The notes under the pieces: model-generated
Databases searched by the model: none
What the model was told of the DNA's origin: nothing
The model's input: the letters and a program-made list of their open reading frames with translations, nothing else
Shown: piece by piece, positions 44,199 through 52,413 of the stretch
Position numbering within the stretch: position 1 is the first letter of the stretch
Layout of the letters: the number at the start of each line of letters is the position of its first letter
Assembly: GCF_003711515.1 (NCBI RefSeq)
Contig: NW_021167080.1
Coordinates: forward strand, 3,694,155 to 3,758,154
Length of the DNA stretch: 64,000 nucleotides
Direction: 5' to 3'
Source: Sodiomyces alkalinus F11
Lineage: Eukaryota > Ascomycota > Sordariomycetes > Glomerellales > Plectosphaerellaceae
Translations under genes and position numbers: made by a program

Positions 44199-46274
44199 AT
44201 GGAGTCGCGGGATACCGCCGAGCGGTCTGTGTCACCAGATGACGACGCTTTGCACGACCCTTCGTTCCCCGGGCGATCCAACGCCCAAGGACCGCCCAGC
44301 ATCATTTCTTCTCGAATGACCGACATTGCCTCCGACGACGGCCATGAGACCGAGCAGCCACCGCATGGATCCGGAAGCCCCATCAAAGCCACCGGCGACG
44401 CATCGTCAAGGCCGGGAACTGCGAGAACTGGCCTGTCGAGTTCCCGCGATACCTGGCGGCGGCCTCAGTCCTTGCGCAGGAGTCACATGTCTGGCCTTGC
44501 TCTCAAGAGAGTCAGCACGGGTGGCGGAAGCATTGGGAACACCCGGCCACCGAGTTCAACAAGCAGGAGCCATGTCCCTTCTCTCACCTCCCATGCGTTC
44601 TTTCACCCCTTAAGCTCCCAAAAGCTACAAGCTCAGCGAGGAGGTCCGTCACGCCCGCAGACCGGCAACCCTCAGGGGAGTGGGGAGGAACAACTAGCGG
44701 GATCCAGCGGTAGTGCTAGCGGGGCGAGACACAGCATCATCTCCGACCCCATGGCACGGATACAAAAGCCGACGAGCGACGACGACGACGGCGAGATGCG
44801 CTCGCCTCCTTCTCGTGGCACCGAGTTCACCGAGCAAGAGACTCTGGATAGAATAACGGCGAACACGAGCCCGACCCACGGCCACACCGCCGCCGGCAGC
44901 CTCACGGACAGCGTCCGGCCTCTCCAGAGACCGAATGAGTCGCGGAACCTGAATCTCACCATCAACGTGGACAGGAGTTACAGGAACTTGGGGAGCCAGG
45001 CCACTCCTGTAAAGTCACCCCGGTCCTTCCGTTCCAGCTTTCTGCTTCCGGGGAGAAGTGGAGACGGGCAGAGCACTCCGAACAGGACGCTTCCCGGCGC
45101 CGAGAAGTTGTCGTCGACTGCATCTTCTCCTCGACTCAATCCGATAGATTCCCAGAGACCGGCTGATGCTTCCAATCTCACTTCGTCACGGACCAATCTG
45201 GGCTACGCATTCCAGTACTTTGAGGGGAACACGGTCTTTTGCATTGGAGGGAGGTTCCAGAACACGAAGCACCGGCCGATCAATATTGCGACTGGCCTGT
45301 TCCTCGTCTTGCCCGGTGTTCTCTTTTTCGTCTTTTCCGCTCCGTGGCTATGGCACAACATCAGCCCGGCCATACCCATCACATTTGCATATCTGTACTA
45401 TATTAGCGTGTCGTCCTTCGTACACGCCTCGGTGTCTGATCCTGGTGTAAGTGCTTTTCCAACGACTTCTCTTCTCCGGTCTGCCAGCGGGCTCTAACCT
45501 AGGACACAGATTCTCCCTCGCAACCTTCACACCTTTCCTCCTGCAGACGAGAACGATGATCCTCTGAGGCTGGGGCCGCCGACGAACGATTGGACGCTGA
45601 TAAAATCTTCGGAATCGTCCACGGCCGCCATGGAGGTGCCTGTGAAGCACTGCAGAACCTGCAACATCTGGCGGCCACCCCGCGCCCACCACTGCCGTCT
45701 CTGCGATAACTGTATCGAGACACACGACCACCACTGCGTCTGGGTCAACAACTGCATTGGCAAGCGCAACTACCGCTACTTCTTCGCTTTTGTGGCATCG
45801 ATGACAATCCTAGCGCTCTACTTGCTCGGCGCTTCTCTCTGCCATATCCTCGTTTACGGGGAACAGGCCGGTTTGTCCTTTGGGAATGCCATCGGCGAAC
45901 TTCGCGTGCCCTTCGCCATGGTCATCTACGGCTTTGTAGGGTTCCTCTACCCGGCTGCCCTCACGGGTTACCACATTTTCCTGATGGCGAGGGCCGAGAC
46001 GACTAGGGAATACATCAACTCTCACAAGTTCGTCAAGAAGGAGCGGTACCGGCCCTTCACGCAAGGCAGCATAATCGAGAACTGGTTCGTTGTTCTCTGC
46101 CGGCCGCGGCCCCCTTCGTACTACCAGTTCAAGCGCAAGTACAGCCCAGGCGACCAGCGTCTTGGCGAGCGAAGGGATATGAAGCCCTCGAAGGACTCGC
46201 AAGGCGTAGAGCTACGCGATGTCAAGCCGGCGTCGGACTTGCAAGGTCCGAGGTCGGACGCCAACATGGTATGA
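44199..46274 (+). CDS. ERF2: DHHC palmitoyltransferase ERF2
   Basis: Exons 44199-45446 and 45510-46274 encode 670 aa; the donor is GTAAGT. The first ~330 residues are Ser/Pro/Arg-rich and look disordered, with many possible phosphosites. A membrane core follows: NIATGLFLVLPGVLFFVFSA and AIPITFAYLYYISVSSFVHA, then the cysteine-rich domain KHCRTCNIWRPPRAHHCRLC with the active-site DHHC at Asp489-Cys492 (HDHHCVWVNNCIG), then two more helices (FFAFVASMTILALYLLGAS, PFAMVIYGFVGFLYPAALTG) and the TTREYIN (TTxE) motif. The enzyme attaches palmitate to Ras-type and other proteins, in the ER in yeast, together with the Erf4/Shr5 partner. The start at 44199 is the first ATG of the frame. The long N-terminal tail is much longer than in yeast Erf2 (359 aa in total). 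Confidence 0.93.
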
Positions 46275-47365
46275 GCTTATTATACAGCTCATGGTCGTCT
46301 CTCTCTCTCTTTTGATTTTTTATTTCCTCTTTTCTCGTCACACTTACAACGTCTCCTGGACATGAGCCGAGCGATTTTCACGAAACGCGGCCCAACTAGT
46401 TACGGGTAATGGTATTTACTTTTCTCTCTGTTTTACGCGGGCTCTATTATACCCCCAGACTAGCCTACATGTGTATGGTCAGGTGTACAAATGCTACAGA
46501 CAAATTTCCTTTTCTCTCTCTCTCTCTTTTTCTTCTTTTTTTCTTCTTTTTTTTCTCAATGGGTTCAAAAGGAACGGGTCATCAAGATGGGTGGAGGATC
46601 GAGACGACACTTGTTGGTTCCACGGGTGTTGGGAGGTAGGGATGGCATGTCTATAGACTTACTGCGGGTCGCCTCCGTCAATTAACGATGTCCCTGAAGC
46701 TGTCGCGTCTGCATCGACGGTCGTGCCAGGCCCTGCACTGGCGCCTGAAGCAGATTCGGACTTTGCTTTTCCATGATGCCTCTCAAAAACTCGTGTTTCA
46801 ACAACCTGGTGATACGAACGCTACAATACAGGGCATTCCCTGGGTGTAAGCCATAGATAGACCCAGTGACCCTACACCTACAGGCTACGGCTTAGTAGAA
46901 GAAGCATGTGGTGCGGTGCAGCAGCTCTGGTGGGGAGTGGTACAAAGGGGCCTTTTGTGCGAACATCGTGAGGGAAAGAAGAGTTGGCATTGGTCTTGTC
47001 CGTCACTGGTGGACCAGCACGTGGGGAGTCCTGGACAACATTGAAGTCAAGGCACGAGGGGCGTTTAGGGCTATCTTAGATGAGGGTTCTCGAATCTTTT
47101 TCAGGCAGGAGAACTCAGCTAAGCACCAGATAGTTTCTGTGTAAGAAACTAGCGTTTGTGCCGAGCTTCAAGGGAAATACCGGTAAGAAGGGGGTGATGG
47201 AGGAGGAGGCGCTTCGGTATGGAGGCCAGTATTAATACCAAGGGACAGTCCCAACTAACCACTTCATACGATCATTACCCTCAGTGTACGGCCAGTATTG
47301 TCACTTTTATAGGTACTGTTTATTCGTTTCGTTCGGCGTCTTTGCACATCACCAGAGTTATACAC
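46275..47365. other. Intergenic region, no gene seen
   Basis: 1.09 kb between ERF2 and the secreted EEP-family gene, both plus strand. T/C-rich runs occur at 46290-46340 and 46505-46555 (CTCTCTCTCTCTTTTTCTTC). The frame of the next gene is open back to an ATG at 47219, but this part has no signal-peptide character. Confidence 0.5.
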
Positions 47366-48994
47366 ATGCGTGTTTTCCGAACCATCCTCCCGGCCGTGTC
47401 GGCCGTGCTGCTTGCGTTCGGAGCCGACGCCCACCCCGGACAAGCGGTTCGTTCCTTCGGTTCCCCTTCCGAAACGATCGAACAGCGCCAGTTGGGAGGC
47501 TCCTTGGCCCTCGTTGAGGGCGAGGAACTCTTCACTTTCGCCTATTCTACCCCGGAGCCATACGGCACGAACTGGATCGGCCTGTATCGTGCCTCAGGGG
47601 GTGGCCCTGTGAACGAAGAGTATACTGCGCCGTCGCTCGCGTGGTCATACGCACCAGAGACCCAGGGCACAGTACGTTTGTCCACCGGTGGATTGGAGCC
47701 TGGAGATTACGTAGCCTTCTTTCTCGCCCGGGATGTCTACAAGTGGCTCGCGGAGCCACTGAACGTGACCCTGCCTAAACCGCCTCCCAAGCCCCTTGCC
47801 TTCCGGGTGAGCGAGGCAACCCTGCACAACGCTCGCCAAGGAGATCCTTTCGAAGCTCACATCGCAGGCTTCGTCAGCGGCCCGGATGATGGTTCGGTCA
47901 CGTTCTCCAAGGTAGATGGCGCCGACTGGGTCGAGGTTAGCCACGACGGCGTCATCACCGGTACGCCCGATCTCCAAGACGCCGACGCCACCGTGACGGT
48001 CGTGGCGTCAGTGCAGTCGACTAGCTCCAACGAGACCACGGCCTCCATCCGTCTCACCATTCCCGTCCGTCCTGCCGGCGCACCCCTCGTCGAGACCCTC
48101 CGCGTGCTGTCGTTCAACATGCGGATGGGCGGCACTCGCGTCAACGGCTACCACGAGAAGCAGACACGGTTCCTCTTAGAAAGCAACGTCGATATCGTCG
48201 GCCTTCAGGAGGACCAGAACGGCGGTCGTCACGCCGAACGGCTGGCCAAGGCCCTAGGCTGGCACCGCTGGTCCAGCCCCGGTAGTGTCGGCGTGCTGAG
48301 CCGGTACCCTGTCGCCGAGGCTTACGGCCAGGTGGTCGGGGGCAACTCGGCCGGGGTCCGGATCGCCCTCGACGGACCCTCGCAGCAGGTCAACGTCTGG
48401 GTCGTCCACCTCGGGTACACGCCCTACGGGCCGTACGATTTCTGCTTCGACGGCATGGACGTCGACACGGTGCTTGGGCGCGAGGCCGTGTCAGGCCGCA
48501 CGCCGCAAATCACCAACACCCTCGCCGCCATGCAAAGCCAGCTGGACGCGGCCCACAAGGTGCCCGTCCTGCTCCTGGGCGACTTCAACGCCCCGTCCCA
48601 CCTCGACTGGACCGAGGCCCTGCGGGAGAAGAACTGCGGGTTCGCCGACGTCCCCTGGCCCACGTCGGTCAAGCCCGCCGAGGCCGGTCTGGTCGATTCC
48701 TTCCGCGCCGCCAACCCGGACCCCGTGGCCGTCCCCGGCATCAGCTGGTCGCCGCTGTTCCCCTTCCACGACGGCGCGACTGGCCGGCCCGAGCCGCAGG
48801 ACCGTATCGACTTTATCTACCACAAAGGCAGCCTCACCGTTGTCAATTCGAAAGACGTTGTCGTGGGCGAACCTCGGCCGTACCCTTACCACCGGGACAA
48901 CGAGTGGACGTCCGACCATGCTGCCATGTTGACCAGCTACAAGATCTTGCCCCGTTTGTGCGTCCCTCGGCCTGGACGAGCTAGCGAATTATGA
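47366..48994 (+). CDS. Secreted endonuclease/exonuclease/phosphatase-family protein with N-terminal beta-domains
   Basis: A single exon of 542 aa from the ATG at 47366. That start is chosen over the in-frame ATG at 47219 because it places a signal peptide at the very N terminus (MRVFRTILPAVSAVLLAFGA). Residues about 40-150 (TFAYSTPEPYGTNWIGLYRA, GDYVAFFLARDVYKWLAEPL) resemble a beta-sandwich. Residues about 155-245 (GSVTFSKVDGADWVEVSHDG, ITGTPDLQDADATVTVVAS) resemble a cadherin- or Ig-like module. From about 250 comes the EEP domain: LRVLSFNMRMGG, VDIVGLQED, SVGVLSRYP, LLLGDFNAPSHLDWTEA, RIDFIY and SDHAAM, with the catalytic Asn, Glu, Asp and His positions present. Substrate unknown: nucleic acid, phospholipid or phosphate ester are all possible. 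Its neighbours (mannanase, ferric reductase) are also extracellular or surface functions. Confidence 0.85.
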   Translation: MRVFRTILPAVSAVLLAFGADAHPGQAVRSFGSPSETIEQRQLGGSLALVEGEELFTFAYSTPEPYGTNWIGLYRASGGGPVNEEYTAPSLAWSYAPETQGTVRLSTGGLEPGDYVAFFLARDVYKWLAEPLNVTLPKPPPKPLAFRVSEATLHNARQGDPFEAHIAGFVSGPDDGSVTFSKVDGADWVEVSHDGVITGTPDLQDADATVTVVASVQSTSSNETTASIRLTIPVRPAGAPLVETLRVLSFNMRMGGTRVNGYHEKQTRFLLESNVDIVGLQEDQNGGRHAERLAKALGWHRWSSPGSVGVLSRYPVAEAYGQVVGGNSAGVRIALDGPSQQVNVWVVHLGYTPYGPYDFCFDGMDVDTVLGREAVSGRTPQITNTLAAMQSQLDAAHKVPVLLLGDFNAPSHLDWTEALREKNCGFADVPWPTSVKPAEAGLVDSFRAANPDPVAVPGISWSPLFPFHDGATGRPEPQDRIDFIYHKGSLTVVNSKDVVVGEPRPYPYHRDNEWTSDHAAMLTSYKILPRLCVPRPGRASEL

Positions 48995-49413
48995 AAGGCG
49001 GTCATAAATCTGCGAGGACCGACTAGACATTCTGTACATGAGTAGAGAGTGTTGAAATGGGAGAGAAAAAGGAGCCCGACCGTCTTGAATAGAGGATATG
49101 AAGTAGATTGAAGCCGAGAGAACGAGTTGAGACAAGTCCGAAGAGAAGTAGAGAGGGCACACTGTATAAGTACTCCGTGCTGTAGTTACGCCTTACACTG
49201 GGCTGTGCGTAGAAATTAGTAATCACGCCGATGTGGGTTGTCTTATGTAATAACATGAGAAGAGAGGTAGTATTATGTAATGCTGAAATGCCTCTACCAA
49301 GATCACTACTACCACCACCCTTTCTCTTTTTTAGTTACAGTCTTTTTCCTTGTGTTCAGAACATGGCCGGTCAAAAACATGTGGCCGCATCACGGCGGAC
49401 GAACGTGTCCCAC
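48995..49413. other. Short convergent intergenic region
   Basis: 419 bp between the stops of the EEP-family gene (+) and the mannanase (-). No features seen beyond a small TACTACCACCACC run at about 49306-49318. Confidence 0.55.
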
Positions 49414-51069
49414 TTACAGACATTGCGAGTACCACGGGTTCTGGTAGGTGCACACCCAAGGTGTCTCGCACTCCACCGGGCCCTGCCACAACTGACCGCC
49501 GCATTGGCCCCAGCGCGGCACCTTGGGACCTCCGGAAGAGGGAGGAGGAGGAGGAGGAGGAGGAGGAGGAGGAGGAGGAGGAGGAGGCGGCGGAGGCGGC
49601 GGCGGCGGCGGAGGGGGGCTGCCACCACCGAGCAGGGCGTTAACCAGGGCAGCGTGCTCGTAAACGAGGGGCTGGGCCTCCGCGTCGTCGAGGTAGATGG
49701 TGAACCCGTCGTCGTGGTTCCGGCCCGTGGAGTAGTCGGAGTAGCCGAACTGCCAGTACATGTCGGACATGAGCTCTCGGCGGGAGATGGCCTGCCAGCG
49801 GCCGAGGACCTGGACGCGCGTGGCGGTATCGAGCCAGCCGTACTCCTCGTGCACGACGGGCTTGCCCTCGGCGCGGCCGGCGGCAGCGTGGTCGACGATC
49901 CACTGCTCGGTCCACGCGGCCGTCTTGCTCCACCAGTCCGGGTAGGAGTGGAAGGTGCCGAAGTCGATGTTGGGCAGCGCGATCTCGGCGTCGAAGTCGT
50001 TGCCGTCCGACCCGTTGTACGTCCAGTCGCTCGACTGCCGGTTGAAGTGGCCCTCGCTGCCCGTCGTCACGAGGTGGTGCGCGTCGATCGACTTGATGTA
50101 GGTCGACATCTCGTCCATCCAGTCGATCAGCAGCTCCGGCGTGCAGTTCGGTCCGCGGGGGAGGTTGCGCGTTCCGTCGGCGCCGCAGCGGGCCTCGTTG
50201 GCCAGCTCCCATGCGAATACGGCGGGGGAGTCCTTGTAGCGGTTGACCACCCGGCTGACGTAGTTCTTGTAGGCGTTCTTGATGGCCGGCAGGCGGTAGA
50301 ACTGGCCGGGTTCGTTGTGTTAGTCCCTTTTCTTTTTCTTTTTCTTTCTTTCTTTTTCTTTTTCTTTTCACACAAATGCTTTTGAGAAAAGCAAAGAGCA
50401 ACACAACAATTCGCTGTCGTTTGTTAGGAGACTTACATCATCGTGGTAACGACCACCGAGGTTCACAGTGTAAACGTCCATGCCGCCGTAATCGGCCCAG
50501 TTGTTCGTCAGGGCGAGGATCAGCTTGAGGCCAGTGTCCTCAGCCGCCCGAACCACCACATCAAGGACGCTGAAGTCGATGGTAACGGTTCCGTCGGGGT
50601 TGAAGAACTGCATCACCGTCTCCTCCGCTCCGGTGCCGTACTGGGGCAGCCCTCCGGAGACGGTGGTCCGGTTCTGGTCGTGGAAAGCCCAGGTGCGCAC
50701 CACCTTGAGGCCGGCATCGAGCGCCGCCTCCATGCCCACCACGACATCCTGGTAGTGATCGGTGCCCCACTGTATCACGTCGCAAGAAAGACGATGTTAG
50801 CTGCGGTCCAACGACAAAGAGGGCAAGGAAGTCGGGTCCCTTTTTTGATGATGGAGCCCCCCTTAATATTTATAACAAGGCGCTGCGTAGGAGAGACATA
50901 CCACATTGAAGGGCCAATAGTAGGCATTGCTGCCAGCGTAGACAAGAGGCTGGCCATCCATCTGGAACTGACCGTTCACAACCCTCGCGAACCCAGCAGG
51001 AGCCTGCGCCGCAACCTCGACGCCGGCCAGGGCGGCCACGCCGAGTGCGAAGAAGGATCTGGAGATCAT
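49414..51069 (-). CDS. Secreted endo-beta-1,4-mannanase, GH5 with C-terminal CBM1
   Basis: Exons 51069-50902, 50769-50437 and 50301-49414 encode 462 aa; donors are GTATGT and GTAAGT. A signal peptide ([20 protein letters not shown]) leads into the GH5 domain: [55 protein letters not shown] with the proposed acid/base Glu203, [11 protein letters not shown], and [11 protein letters not shown] with the nucleophile among Glu319/Glu320. This pattern is that of GH5 mannanases such as Man5A of Trichoderma. A 26-residue polyproline linker separates it from a C-terminal CBM1 ([20 protein letters not shown] to the end, with the family cysteines and aromatics). The enzyme cuts the mannan backbone of plant hemicellulose; the CBM1 binds cellulose. 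This points to a plant-material-degrading lifestyle. Confidence 0.95.
49539..49617. repeat. GGA/GGC trinucleotide tract encoding polyproline
   Basis: On the plus strand (AGG)n followed by CGG-rich triplets; on the minus strand it encodes 26 consecutive prolines (49617-49540) in the mannanase linker. The purity of the AGG part suggests slippage-driven length change. Confidence 0.92.
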
Positions 51070-52413
51070 TCTTCGAACAGAACTAACCTCAAAGGCGTCT
51101 ATTTGTTCCTTTTGCCGATCCCGTCGATCGTGTCAGCGCTCTGGAGGGGAAAGGGAATCTAAGAACCCGGATGATGATCGCCCAGGTGCGTCTGGATGGG
51201 GAAAAGCAGAGAAAGGTGCTTCTCTGCCTTATTTATGAAGCTCGAACGTAGGCAATGCTCCGTTGACTTCATCATCTTCCATCGATGCTTGAATATTGGC
51301 ATCCTCTTGCTTCTCACCAAATTCGGTAGCCCGGAGACCCACGGACCGGACCCCCCTCCTGTCGGCCTCCTGTCTTCCCGTCTCCCGTCTCATGAAAGAA
51401 AAAGAAAAAAAAAGAAAAGAATTGCCCAAAAATGCATGCAAATACGTGCGAGGAAGCGCAAAAACGTCTAAAGCATGCGTAAATACCTGCGAGCTATGGC
51501 CTCCAGGTCCACGTTTGTCCGCCAAGACCCCGCCGACTCCCCTCCCCGTCCGGCATCTCCTCCCACTTTTGATACCACGGAGGGGACCAAGCCGACGTAA
51601 AGCACAGATCCCAAAAGAGCCCTAATACCCCCGTCGTCAATGCTTCCCGGGCGCCCTTCCCTCCGGCCCAGGCGGAGCCTCGACTTCCCTAATTTCCTTC
51701 TTCACTGCCTTTCCCCCACGTGGTGGACAGATTTACCTGGGCCGAGCAAGGGTCAGGGGAACATTGCCTCCGCGATGATTACCGTGAATTGCGTCTGTCT
51801 TGTCAACCCGAGTTTAACTTCACGTCATCTCTGTCACCTCTGGACCCCGAATGGTGGAAAATCAGACCGAGGAATAGCGTCATCGCCATCAGGCTAGGAG
51901 GAACCAACGCCGGACGAGTCGCCGCACTTGTCGGGGTAACAGCAACGCGTTGTCGCATCATGCAATGGGCGCGCAGACGCACTGCATAAATAATAATCGT
52001 CGATGCACCGATCCTTCACCGGCTATTGCCCAGTCGTTACCAAGCCTTCGCCCAGCCTTTGATTAAAAATCATGCAATTGACCGTTGCCTTGAAGTCCTC
52101 AAAGTCCTTAAAAGAAACTGTAGATGAAAAAAGACTCGTGGGTGAGTAACCGAGGTATCACAAGAGGGACAGAACCCGAAAACCCAATATATACCCTACA
52201 CCTGCCAACCAATACACCGTCCTTTTCCTCCCAAATAATGCGATTGCTCGTGGTATCAACGTATAAATAGAGTGAGGAGACAAAAAGAAGAAAAAAGAAA
52301 ATCACCGTCCACGCCCCCATGTCCCCTTTCCTTTGCCCATCTCGTTTTCGAGAAATTCTTTCTCCTTTACGATGGCCAACCTTTAGCCTCCAGGGCTTAT
52401 TGTCGGGTCGTGC
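51070..52413. promoter_or_regulatory. Mannanase promoter region and ferric reductase 3' flank
   Basis: 1.34 kb upstream of the mannanase start on the minus strand. It contains an A-rich run at 51397-51420. A GGCTAG at about 51892-51897 resembles the XlnR-type GGCTAR site but is about 820 bp away and isolated, so no regulator is claimed. No gene is seen. Confidence 0.45.

Noticed and set aside
26218..46274. A biosynthetic or metabolic gene cluster
   Set aside because: The genes belong to unrelated housekeeping pathways; adjacency shows no pathway logic and no backbone enzyme or transporter is present.
47219..47365. An upstream ATG extending the EEP-family protein by 49 residues
   Set aside because: It would bury the signal peptide; the ATG at 47366 puts the hydrophobic leader at the N terminus.
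49231..50385. A 384-aa plus-strand open frame rich in Arg and Val
   Set aside because: It is antisense to the mannanase exon; the poly-Arg run is the AGG repeat, and no domain is visible.
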